This document shows, piece after piece, positions 1 through 7,354 of a stretch of 10,896 bases of DNA. Within the stretch, counting starts at the first letter, position 1. Every line of letters starts with the position of its first letter. Below the pieces are notes generated by a model. It saw only the letters and a program-made list of their open reading frames with translations, was not told where the DNA came from and searched no databases. Made by a program: the position numbers and the translations under genes. The DNA comes from Anaerolineales bacterium UBA6131 (GTDB taxonomy: Bacteria; Chloroflexota; Anaerolineae; UBA2200), in assembly GCA_002435875.1 (NCBI GenBank), contig DIVN01000004.1, positions 1 to 10,896 on the forward strand, given 5' to 3'.

Positions 1-15
1 CACGCAACGTTGCTG

Positions 16-1512
16 CTAAGCCGCAAGGTGAACGTGCTCCTCCTGCGGGGTGGCACTCGGTCTGACCTGCTGCAACGCAACCAGCCCCCCCAGGAACATC
101 CAGGCCACGATGCTCGTGCGCAACCCCCCAAAGCCAACGTTGTACACAAAGGGCAGGAACCAATCCACCAGCATCATCGCCACCACCGTTCCTGCCAGGC
201 CGCTCAGCGCGCCCACGACGTAGCCTTCGGCAAAGTCCCCCTGAAAGCGTACCAACAGCTGCCAGCCTAGACGCGCTACCTCAAGCAAGAACCACAGGAA
301 AAGTGCCAGCCCCACCAGCCCCATCTGCGCATAGATGTCGATGTAGTTGTTATGGGAGGACACCAAGGGCTGCAGATAGAGAGCCCGGCCCAAGCCAAGC
401 GAGAGCCACTGGGTGAAGCCATAGTGACGGTAGGAAGCTGGGCCCAGTCCGAGAATGGGATGTGCCCGCACCAGCTCGAGGGTGCGCTGGTAAAGCAACA
501 ACCTCCCTGCCCAACTCGTGTCCAGCTCGCTTTGCCCGCCGGCATACTCAAAGATGTGCGGGAAGATGAGTATGCCTACCAGCAGGAGCGCAGCACCGAT
601 GGCAAGCGCAGCTACCCTGTTGCGGCGCGAGTATCGCAGCAATAGCGCCATGGCGACCGCCATGGTGAAGGACATCCACCCGGAGGCCCATTCCCTCTGC
701 GTCACCCAGACAACGTACGCTGCGCCTGCCAGCAACACTGGCAGCCCGAGCTTCGCCGCTGCACTGAGCCGGCGGTTGCAGAGCACTTGCCCCATGGCCA
801 TCGCCGCCAGCCAGGTCCAGAGCATGGCCGTGTTGGCCTGGCCGGCCACTGACCAGCCGGCCACGGACCACAGTGCCGGGACCAGGTACTGTACCACCAC
901 GATTCCGCTCACGGCTAGAAAAGCCATCGTCGCCCACCGCAGCCAGCGACGATCCTGGCCAAGCTCCCCTGCTACAATGAAGGCCACGGCTGACAGAGCA
1001 AAGATCGCACACTGGCCGAGCTGCACCAGCAACAAGTTCGAAGGGCGGGGCACGAGCGGATTCCAGTAGGAGTTACCGGCTGCCAGCGAGAGGAAGCTGC
1101 TGCCCACAAACAACAGCAGCGGGAGTGTCGTGGGCGCGGGAGCCAGCCGCAGCGAGCGCTTGCCCAGCGCGCTCAGCAGCCAGGCGCCGGCCACGGCCGG
1201 GATGAGCAAGACCGGCGCGGTCAAGGATACATCGCTGCCCGTGCCAAGTTCCAGGGGCAAGGTGAATGACAAAGCCCCCAGGGCGACCAGGCCCAAAGCT
1301 GGCTCCATCACCAGCACGACCATGGCCAGCCCACCCGCCAGCAGCATGGCGTACAGCAACGAGCTACGAGCTCCCAGCAAGGCCGCCAGCAGCAGCGTCG
1401 CGGCGACGAGCACGCCGGGCAACAGCGCGCGGTTACGTAGCGTCAATGCGGGCTCCCGCGTGGTTCCGCGCGATGCGCCAAGGCTGCGAGATACCCAACG
1501 CCAGAACCCCAT
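16..1512 (-). CDS. Wzy / O-antigen ligase family membrane protein (Wzy_C domain)
   Basis: A 498-residue integral membrane protein with roughly ten or more hydrophobic segments. The C-terminal half carries the Wzy_C signature: AGRLLLYQRTLELVRAHPIL (335-354), GLGPASYRHYG (355-365), and SSHNNYIDIYAQMGLVGL (385-402), with the conserved extracytoplasmic His-Asn-x-Tyr; H387 is the probable key residue. Family members either polymerise lipid-linked repeat units or ligate glycan to an acceptor; sequence alone does not separate the two. Placement beside a flippase and four glycosyltransferases favours polymerase. The start ATG 1512 lies 10 bases after the GT2 stop; an upstream extension to 1746 overlaps that gene and is rejected. 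Only 15 bases follow the stop in this window, and no terminator is visible there. Confidence 0.87.
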   Translation of the reverse strand: MGFWRWVSRSLGASRGTTREPALTLRNRALLPGVLVAATLLLAALLGARSSLLYAMLLAGGLAMVVLVMEPALGLVALGALSFTLPLELGTGSDVSLTAPVLLIPAVAGAWLLSALGKRSLRLAPAPTTLPLLLFVGSSFLSLAAGNSYWNPLVPRPSNLLLVQLGQCAIFALSAVAFIVAGELGQDRRWLRWATMAFLAVSGIVVVQYLVPALWSVAGWSVAGQANTAMLWTWLAAMAMGQVLCNRRLSAAAKLGLPVLLAGAAYVVWVTQREWASGWMSFTMAVAMALLLRYSRRNRVAALAIGAALLLVGILIFPHIFEYAGGQSELDTSWAGRLLLYQRTLELVRAHPILGLGPASYRHYGFTQWLSLGLGRALYLQPLVSSHNNYIDIYAQMGLVGLALFLWFLLEVARLGWQLLVRFQGDFAEGYVVGALSGLAGTVVAMMLVDWFLPFVYNVGFGGLRTSIVAWMFLGGLVALQQVRPSATPQEEHVHLAA

Positions 1513-1522
1513 TCCTGCTCGG

Positions 1523-2434
1523 TCATACCAGGTGAAAACACAGTCGCCAGGTCTCCATGTTGGCCTTGATTTGGTCGCCCGCGGTCGCCCGCCACCTGGG
1601 TATCGCCGATGCGGCCACCCAGACCGCGAGCCGCAAACCGGCGAAGGTCGCGAACATGGCGCGCTGCACGACCTGGTACGCAAGGCTGTAGTGTTTGCGC
1701 GCGAAGAGCATCCGCCCGCGGTAGACGAGGGTGAATCGCTTGCCACCGGGCTTGAAGCTCGCTCCGCCGTAGTGCACCGTGGTCACAGTGGGCAGGTAGT
1801 AGATCTTCCACCCCGCCTGCCAGAGGCGATACTCCCAATCGGTCTCATCAGAATAGATGAAGAACTCCTCGTCGACCAACCCAATTCGCTCGATGGCCTC
1901 GCGGCGTACGACCATGCTGGCCGAGCTCATCCAGTCGACCTCGCGCACCGTCGGCCACGTGCCATTGTGACTGGGGAAGTAGGGATTGCGGCAGCGGCCG
2001 ATGTGCGTCACCAACTGAAACTCTTCGCACAGCGTTGGGAAGTTGCAGAAGCTGGACTGCAGAGAACCGTCCGCGTTCAGCAGGTTTCCAGCCACCGCTC
2101 CTACCTGCGCATGCTCGTCCAGGAAGGCCACCATGGCCACGATCGAGTCGCGGTTGACCAGGGTGTCGTTGTTGAGAATGTAGATGTGGCGCCCGCTGCT
2201 ATGACGAATGCACTGGTTGTTGCCTCCGGCAATTCCGATGTTGCGGCCATTCTGCACAACTCGCACGTAGGGGAAACGCTCTGCCAGCATCTCCAGGCTG
2301 CCATCGGTGGAGCCATTGTCGGACACGACGATGTCGTAGACGAGCGGAAGCTGCGCCGCCTCGATGGACTCCAGGCACTGCCGCAGGTACTCGCGGTTGT
2401 TCCAGTTCACCAGCGCGATGGACAGGTCGATCAT
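1523..2434 (-). CDS. Glycosyltransferase family 2, rhamnosyltransferase-like (COG1216 type)
   Basis: A 303-residue GT-A enzyme. It opens with DLSIALVNWNNREYLRQCL (3-21), then VVSDNGSTD (36-44), RNIGIAGGNNQCI (64-76), ILNNDT (86-91) as the DxD-like metal site, and YSDETDWEYRLWQAGW (194-209), the ED-type acceptor-base region found in WbbL-like rhamnosyltransferases, followed by H221. These are the hallmarks of the COG1216 group, and a 6-deoxyhexose donor would fit the epimerase upstream, but that link is inference. The start ATG 2434 overlaps the preceding TGA (ATGA) with GAGG about 10 bases upstream; an in-frame GTG at 2467 is less likely. The C-terminal part (about 255-280) is hydrophobic and may touch the membrane. 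Confidence 0.9.
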   Translation of the reverse strand: MIDLSIALVNWNNREYLRQCLESIEAAQLPLVYDIVVSDNGSTDGSLEMLAERFPYVRVVQNGRNIGIAGGNNQCIRHSSGRHIYILNNDTLVNRDSIVAMVAFLDEHAQVGAVAGNLLNADGSLQSSFCNFPTLCEEFQLVTHIGRCRNPYFPSHNGTWPTVREVDWMSSASMVVRREAIERIGLVDEEFFIYSDETDWEYRLWQAGWKIYYLPTVTTVHYGGASFKPGGKRFTLVYRGRMLFARKHYSLAYQVVQRAMFATFAGLRLAVWVAASAIPRWRATAGDQIKANMETWRLCFHLV

Positions 2435-3639
2435 CGGGCTGCCGCCTCGGCAACCGTGGCTTCGCACAGCTCAGCGAAACGCCGGCCGATGGTACGCCAG
2501 TCGTATCCAGCCTCCACAAACGCACGCCCTGCTCTCGCCAGGCGCGCGCGAAGCTCCGGCTCACGCAGCAGGCACACGGTCTGTCGCGCGAATTCGCCCG
2601 CATCATCGGCAAGCAAAAAGTGCTCGTCTGGCACCAGGTTGTATCCCTCCACGGCTTTGCTTGTTCCCACCACCGGTGTGCCCAGGGCCATGGCCTCCAG
2701 CACCTTCAGCCGAGTGCCTCCTCCCTGCAGGATCGGGGTCACACACGCCCAGGCGCCTGCCACGTAGGGGCGCACATCGTCAACCAGTCCGGTCAGGCGC
2801 ACGCTCTCGTCCAGGCGCAGCCCGGACAGGTCGACGCCCGCAGTGGACCCGGTGATGGTGAGCGTGGCATTGGGGACCTGCAGACGGACTCGCGGGTACA
2901 CGTCAGCCAGAAAAAAGCGCATCGCCTCATAGTTGACGCGATAGGTAAGCGAGCCATTAAAGACCAGCGAGCCTGGAACCGGTTCCGCCAGGCCCGGCCG
3001 GTTGCGCAGGCAGTCCACGCCGTTGGGCACCACGGCCATCGGCCCGCGATAGCCTGGCAGGTGGTCAAGGCAGTACTCGCGATCCTGCTCCGAGACCATG
3101 GTGCACAGCGCGAAACGCCTGAACAAGCGGCTTTCGTAGAGATGCTCCTTATACCAGCTCAGCCAACGATACATCCGGCGTGTCAGGCCTTTCTGAGCCG
3201 TGACTCGGTCCCAGGCCCAGCGTGACATGGCATTGTGCTCCTCCAGAATTCTCACCGTGCCCGCCGGAGCCATCAGCGCATAGGGCGCAGTGACAAAGGT
3301 CGACGCGATGGCAGCGTCAAAACGCACCCCAGCCGTGGCGCCGCGCGCTGCCTGCACCATCTCCCGAACCGGCCGCGACACAATTGGTGTCGGCGAAAAG
3401 AAGCGCAAGCGCTGCTCGAGCGTGCTGCGCTGGAAGGGATTGCGCTGGATGGTCTGCGCGTCTGCGCACAGCTCGCGCACTTCCTGCGCGTTGTCGACGT
3501 CGGCCGTATCGAAGGCAAAAGACAGCAGTGAGATCCGGTGCCCAGCAGCGGCCAGCCCGCGCAGGAGGTGATAGACGCGAATCTTGGAGCCGTTGTCCAA
3601 CGGGTGTGGGAACCAGGTGGCGAAGAAGAGGACCTTCAG
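2431..3639 (-). CDS. Glycosyltransferase family 4 (GT-B fold), second of a tandem pair; probable CTG start
   Basis: A 402-residue GT4 enzyme for the same assembly pathway. The N-terminus reads LKVLFFATWFPHPLDNGSKI (1-20), the first beta strand and loop of the GT-B fold; VVPNGVD is at 203-209 and GGGTRLKVLEAM at 306-317. The C-terminal 76-residue block from GGGTRLK to YDW aligns without gaps to the preceding GT4, 37 of 76 identical by hand, so the two are paralogues. The likely start is CTG at 3639: it overlaps the upstream TGA (CTGA), has GAGG 7 bases upstream (3647-3650), and begins the protein at the family's normal N-terminus. The only other upstream option I see is TTG at 3690, which adds 17 residues that do not look like family sequence and overlaps the previous gene by 55 bases. 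The sugar is unknown. Confidence 0.87.
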   Translation of the reverse strand: MKVLFFATWFPHPLDNGSKIRVYHLLRGLAAAGHRISLLSFAFDTADVDNAQEVRELCADAQTIQRNPFQRSTLEQRLRFFSPTPIVSRPVREMVQAARGATAGVRFDAAIASTFVTAPYALMAPAGTVRILEEHNAMSRWAWDRVTAQKGLTRRMYRWLSWYKEHLYESRLFRRFALCTMVSEQDREYCLDHLPGYRGPMAVVPNGVDCLRNRPGLAEPVPGSLVFNGSLTYRVNYEAMRFFLADVYPRVRLQVPNATLTITGSTAGVDLSGLRLDESVRLTGLVDDVRPYVAGAWACVTPILQGGGTRLKVLEAMALGTPVVGTSKAVEGYNLVPDEHFLLADDAGEFARQTVCLLREPELRARLARAGRAFVEAGYDWRTIGRRFAELCEATVAEAAAR

Positions 3640-4856
3640 CGCGCGGCCTCGATGCAGGCAAACTCGAACTGCGCGGCAATCTCCTGCCAATCGTAGCGCT
3701 GCCTTACGGCGGACGCGCCGGCTGCAGCCAAGTTCGCTCTCAGCGCGCCGTCGTCGAGAAGCCGCAGCACGGCCTTTGCGAAATCGTCTGGGTTATCGGC
3801 GATCAACAGGTCTTGCCCGTCGACGAGGTCAAGGCCCTCCGCGCCGATGGTTGTCGACACCACCGGGCAATGCGCTGCAAGGGCCTCCAGGATCTTCAAG
3901 CGCGTGCCGCCGCCCGCGCGCAGCGGCACAATGCACACGGCGGCCAACCAAAGCGCAGGCCGCACGTCACCGACAAAGCCTACCAGGTTAACACCGGGAA
4001 TGTCACCCAAGGCGACAACTTCCCGCACAGCGCTGGGCCCGACGATATCCAGTCGCAGTCCGGGTCTGTTCTGCCTGATCCTGGGCAATACCTGCTGACA
4101 GAACCATCGGATGCCATCGGCATTCGGACCATAGCTGAGGGTGCCGAAAAACAGCAGTCTGTCAGCCCCGCGCTTCTCGTCACCCGTAGCAAAGTACCGG
4201 CTGTCGACGCCGTTGGGCACAACGTACACTTGCGTTCCCGACGACATCGCTCGCACCAGCTCAGCATCGCGCTGCGATACCGCTACGCAGGCGCGAAAGC
4301 GTTGCACGCAGCGCCGCTCAAATGCCATCAGCTTGCGCCAGGCCAGCCAATCACGAACCTTGTGCACCAGGTTACGCGCTTGAGCAAAGGACTGCCGTGC
4401 AATGTCGCTCTCCACATTCTGCTCGACCAGTAGAGCCGGCAGGTCCCCAATGTCGCCCAACAATCCTGCCAGGAAAAGCTGCTCAAAGACGACCAGATCG
4501 AAGGTGCTGGACGCCAGCAGCCGGCGCAGAGGAACCCGCATTCTGTCTACCGGAAATGTGCGTACGTACGCTGGTCGGTCATCAAAGAGAAGGTGGCCCC
4601 ATCCCGAAAGGCGATTGCGCCACTTGCCCAGCGGCTCGAAACCTTCAAAGGGCACCAACTCCAGACGCTGACAATAGGGCTCCAGCAAGCCGACAAGATC
4701 GCCCTCCGCCGGTTGGACAAAGCTGATGACGGAGATCTCGTGCCGGTCAGACAGTTGCTTGATCAGGTTGAAGGGGCGCGTCTGGCCTCCGCCTGTTGGC
4801 ACGGGCAGGGTTGGCGTCACATACAGGATGCGCAGCGCGCAATTCCTCCTGGACAT
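3636..4856 (-). CDS. Glycosyltransferase family 4 (GT-B fold), first of a tandem pair
   Basis: A retaining-type glycosyltransferase of about 406 residues (from ATG 4856). The N-terminal domain starts with RILYVTPTLPVPTGGGQTRP (9-28), the glycine-rich loop typical of GT4; the C-terminal donor domain has VVPNGVDSRYF (212-222) and GGGTRLKILEAL (315-326), which includes the conserved Glu of the E-x7-E region. No membrane segments are seen. Three starts are possible: GTG 4877 (no ribosome site), ATG 4856 (AGGTAG 10 bases upstream), and CTG 4835, which has a perfect AGGAGG 9 bases upstream and would start the protein exactly at the usual family N-terminus. I give the ATG as the conservative choice. 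The stop TGA overlaps the next likely start by 4 bases. Confidence 0.88.
   Translation of the reverse strand: MSRRNCALRILYVTPTLPVPTGGGQTRPFNLIKQLSDRHEISVISFVQPAEGDLVGLLEPYCQRLELVPFEGFEPLGKWRNRLSGWGHLLFDDRPAYVRTFPVDRMRVPLRRLLASSTFDLVVFEQLFLAGLLGDIGDLPALLVEQNVESDIARQSFAQARNLVHKVRDWLAWRKLMAFERRCVQRFRACVAVSQRDAELVRAMSSGTQVYVVPNGVDSRYFATGDEKRGADRLLFFGTLSYGPNADGIRWFCQQVLPRIRQNRPGLRLDIVGPSAVREVVALGDIPGVNLVGFVGDVRPALWLAAVCIVPLRAGGGTRLKILEALAAHCPVVSTTIGAEGLDLVDGQDLLIADNPDDFAKAVLRLLDDGALRANLAAAGASAVRQRYDWQEIAAQFEFACIEAAR
4845..4850 (-). promoter_or_regulatory. Perfect Shine-Dalgarno AGGAGG inside the annotated GT4 5' end
   Basis: AGGAGG on the minus strand lies 9 bases before the in-frame CTG at 4833-4835. 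It falls after the ATG at 4856, so if used it moves the start to CTG and shortens the protein by 7 residues. Confidence 0.5.
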
Positions 4857-4883
4857 CCGTGTTTGGCTACCTACCACCAGAAG

Positions 4884-5834
4884 TCATGATGCTTCGACAG
4901 CCGGGTCCGTGTCCCTCAGGAACTTGTCTCGATAGCCCTCCCTGCCAGGTAGGAGTGACCTGACCATGAGCTTGAGCAGGCCGCGGTTGCGTAGCCACGC
5001 CGGGTCGCGACAGATGCCGAGAGTCGCATATTGCAGGAAGGAGCCGCAATCGCCACGTAACTTGTAGGCTTCATACGCTTCCGTGATGTCGATCTCCGCC
5101 AGGCGGCGCCGGTACGCGCCGCGATCCAGGTAGCCCTGCTCCCTGAAGATACCCGCCACCTGCCGCCGCAAGGTGCGGTTGCCGATTCTGCCAGTCAGCG
5201 AACCGGCGTGCACGGTGTAGCTGAGCAGCGGCACGTGCAACGGCTCAACCCTGAAGCGCTGGATGATCTGCATGCGCCACGGCACCTCATGCACGGGGAA
5301 GTAGCGGACATCCTGCGGACCGATCGTTTCATAGACCTGCCTGCGGAAGAGGAAGCTCTGGCGGACCACATCATCGCTGAGGATGCGGTCGGGTGCATTC
5401 ACCCGCTGGTACTGCAACAACTGGCCCTGCTCGTCCACATCCCAGTAGTCCGTGTAGACCAGTGCCACCTCAGCGTGCGCTCGCAGGTAAGCCAGCATGG
5501 TCTCAACCGCCTGCGGCTCGAACCAGGAGTCGTCCTGAATCCAGGTCAGAAACTGCCCTCGTGATTCAGCCATGCCCAGGTTGATCGCCCCAGGCAGCTT
5601 GCCCTCGTTGTCCAGCTGATGGACCAGCCGCAGTCGCGGGTCATCGTAGGAAGCAACAATCTCCAGCGTGCGGTCGGTTGAGCCACCGTCGACGACGATG
5701 ACCTCCAGCAGGTCATGTGTCTGGCCCAAGCAGCTGTCCAACGACCGCGACAGGAGCTTTTCGCTGTTGAGGGTGGTGACGATGATGGTAACCAGGTCTT
5801 GCTGGCACTTTGGCCGCAACGGTTCTGGACCCAC
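4884..5834 (-). CDS. Glycosyltransferase family 2 (GT-A fold)
   Basis: A 316-residue enzyme that transfers a sugar from a nucleotide donor to the growing lipid-linked oligosaccharide at the cytoplasmic face. The GT2 domain begins with LVTIIVTTLNSEKLL (14-28), has VVDGGSTD (47-54), then the metal-binding WIQDDSWFEP (98-107), where QDD takes the DxD position. The middle continues with YTDYWDVDEQG and a later PVHEVPWRMQIIQRF segment, possibly part of the acceptor side. There is no membrane segment. The start is GTG at 5834, 5 bases after the propeller stop, with AGGTAGGT just upstream inside the end of that gene. The C-terminal 100 residues are Arg-rich and not recognised. The donor and acceptor sugars cannot be told from sequence. 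Confidence 0.88.
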   Translation of the reverse strand: MGPEPLRPKCQQDLVTIIVTTLNSEKLLSRSLDSCLGQTHDLLEVIVVDGGSTDRTLEIVASYDDPRLRLVHQLDNEGKLPGAINLGMAESRGQFLTWIQDDSWFEPQAVETMLAYLRAHAEVALVYTDYWDVDEQGQLLQYQRVNAPDRILSDDVVRQSFLFRRQVYETIGPQDVRYFPVHEVPWRMQIIQRFRVEPLHVPLLSYTVHAGSLTGRIGNRTLRRQVAGIFREQGYLDRGAYRRRLAEIDITEAYEAYKLRGDCGSFLQYATLGICRDPAWLRNRGLLKLMVRSLLPGREGYRDKFLRDTDPAVEAS

Positions 5835-5839
5835 GCGAC

Positions 5840-7354
5840 CTACCTGCGCCTGCGTCGGCCGAGCATGCTGACGGTGACCACGAGCGCCACAATGGCACCA
5901 CCTGCCAGCGCGCCGATCAGCGCGGCATTGGCTGCAAGGCCCTCGCCAGCCACACTTCCGCTCTCGGTCCGCCCTGGCACGAGGGTTGTGGCAGGCGTGG
6001 GGGTCACCTTGCTGGCGACGGCCGCCGGTGTCGCGGTCTTGGGCGCACTCGTTGGCGCTGGCAGGGGCCGCGGCTCAACTGCCGGAGCGTTGCTGGCCGT
6101 CCCGCGCAGGTAGTAGATATCGTACTGCCAGTTGTCGCTGCCTGTGGGCATCTCCACTGCGTGGGATACCACACCGTGGATCTGATTGCCGAGTCCAATC
6201 GTCACGTCCGCATTCCAAGGGTGGTACGGTGCCCCCGGCAGCTGACCGAGCAGGCGAACGGCTGGCGACCAACTAGCAGCGTCCCAGACCTGATGCGTGA
6301 GCGGCACCCCATTCTCTCCTGTCACCTGCAGCAGGTGCAGATCACCTGCGCGATCCACTGCCAGCGCTGGCCAGCCTTCCTGCCCACCGATCTCGCTGGT
6401 GTGCGTCGGGGTCGACCAGCTTGTCCCGCGATCAACTGACCAAGTATGGAATTTGAAGCGATCCTCTGAAGTCCCGCTCCACACCAGATGTACCTCGGCA
6501 GCAGCCGGGGCAAGAACACCGCTCAGGCTGTAGGGCCCTGTCCACGACCCAAGCTCGTGCCACGTGTCGCCACCATCGAGCGAACGGCTGTAGCGCAGTC
6601 CCGATGGGGGAAAACTCTCTGGATAGCCAGCCTCGGTCCAGGCCACGTGCAATCCACCTTGAGGGTCCGCCGCCAGGCGGGGCTCGCTGACCATACGATC
6701 ATCGGCGTTGTTGCTGAACACCGCATCGGGCGCTGTCCAGACGTCGCCGTCTGCGGAGCGGACATGGTAGATGCCGCTTTGCGTCCCGTACTGCACGGCA
6801 TACACGATGTGTATCGCGCCAGTTTCCTCCACGGCGATGTCAGGGTAGGCCGTAGCTCCCGACTCAGCACTGACCTGTTCCGCCTCCAACCAATTCCTGG
6901 CTGACCCTGCCAGAGGCGCGTAGGCCTGACTGTACATCACGCGGTCGGTGAACCCGCCCAGCCAGGTGAGGTGCAGCGTGCCTGCTCCATCGATCCCCAG
7001 GACGGGCGCCGAAGCAATCTCACCGTATGACGCGGCCACGATGTCCACCGGAGTGGACCAGGACTTGCCGTCGAAATAGGCGTAGTAGATGGCTGCACAT
7101 GGAGTCGCCAGCTCAGGACCTGCCTCGCACCACACCACATGCACGTTGCCGCCTGCATCGGCCACAATCGACGGATACAGGGACCATCCAAAGCTTTCGA
7201 AGAGCCTGACCGGCTCGGCCCAGCCGCCCGTCTGCGCTCGAGACTGAGATGCACAGGACCCGGCCAGAATGAGCAGGACTGCCAGGGTGACCGCAGATAC
7301 AAGCCCTCGCCGAACCATCAGGTTGCTTCGGTTCTCACAACTTCCCGTTCTCAT
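5840..7354 (-). CDS. Exported, C-terminally anchored seven-repeat (sialidase/BNR-like) beta-propeller protein
   Basis: A 504-residue protein. Residues 1-42 form a signal peptide: Arg at 15-16, a hydrophobic core at 18-32, then LAGSC, which could be a degenerate lipobox (C34), or a signal-peptidase I site near SRAQ. Residues 58-399 hold seven repeats with core xxPxhAhDxxGxhHhhW; a histidine recurs at 72, 128, 182, 236, 289, 340 and 393. Asp-box-like turns occur, the clearest being SLDGGDTW (258-265) and SVDRGTSW (306-313). Then come a Pro/Thr/Ala-rich linker (about 423-470), a membrane segment (about 475-497) and the tail GRRRRR. The fold resembles sialidase/BNR propellers, but the FRIP/YRIP motif of true sialidases is absent, so a binding or scaffolding role outside the membrane is more likely than hydrolysis. 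The start ATG overlaps the flippase TGA (ATGA) and has GGGAG 8 bases upstream. Confidence 0.82.
   Translation of the reverse strand: MRTGSCENRSNLMVRRGLVSAVTLAVLLILAGSCASQSRAQTGGWAEPVRLFESFGWSLYPSIVADAGGNVHVVWCEAGPELATPCAAIYYAYFDGKSWSTPVDIVAASYGEIASAPVLGIDGAGTLHLTWLGGFTDRVMYSQAYAPLAGSARNWLEAEQVSAESGATAYPDIAVEETGAIHIVYAVQYGTQSGIYHVRSADGDVWTAPDAVFSNNADDRMVSEPRLAADPQGGLHVAWTEAGYPESFPPSGLRYSRSLDGGDTWHELGSWTGPYSLSGVLAPAAAEVHLVWSGTSEDRFKFHTWSVDRGTSWSTPTHTSEIGGQEGWPALAVDRAGDLHLLQVTGENGVPLTHQVWDAASWSPAVRLLGQLPGAPYHPWNADVTIGLGNQIHGVVSHAVEMPTGSDNWQYDIYYLRGTASNAPAVEPRPLPAPTSAPKTATPAAVASKVTPTPATTLVPGRTESGSVAGEGLAANAALIGALAGGAIVALVVTVSMLGRRRRR
6158..7183 (-). repeat. Seven degenerate protein-level repeats (putative propeller blades)
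   Basis: The segment codes for seven copies of a roughly 50-57-residue unit. Units begin at residues 58, 115, 168, 222, 276, 327 and 377 of the protein. Each has a Pro or small residue, a hydrophobic strand, usually Asp and Gly, then a hydrophobic-His-hydrophobic strand usually ending in Trp or Tyr (VHVVW, LHLTW, IHIVY, LHVAW, VHLVW, LHLLQ, IHGVV). The repeats are diverged, and no long identical DNA repeats were noticed. Confidence 0.75.

Noticed and set aside
1513..1746. A 78-codon upstream extension of the Wzy-type protein.
   Set aside because: It overlaps the rhamnosyltransferase-like gene and is a polar Arg/Ser-rich shadow sequence; the ATG at 1512 leads naturally into the first membrane segment.
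1130..2767. A 545-codon open frame on the plus strand, antisense to the Wzy-type gene, the GT2 gene and part of a GT4 gene.
   Set aside because: It crosses three well-supported genes, has no recognisable domain and has shadow-like composition rich in Arg, Ala, Ser and Pro. High-GC genes commonly leave such stop-free antisense frames.
3384..4433. A 349-codon plus-strand frame antisense to both GT4 genes.
   Set aside because: Same reasoning: no family features, and both GT4 genes on the other strand carry clear motifs.
4560..4571. Perfect 12-base palindrome GCGTACGTACGC.
   Set aside because: It lies inside GT4 coding sequence, encodes part of an ordinary Ala-Tyr-Val-Arg-Thr stretch, and has no second copy that I noticed or promoter nearby; probably chance.
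5840..7354. Calling the propeller protein a functional sialidase.
   Set aside because: Asp-box-like turns are present, but the FRIP/YRIP motif is missing, I could not place the arginine triad or the catalytic Asp and Tyr/Glu, and there appear to be seven repeats rather than six.
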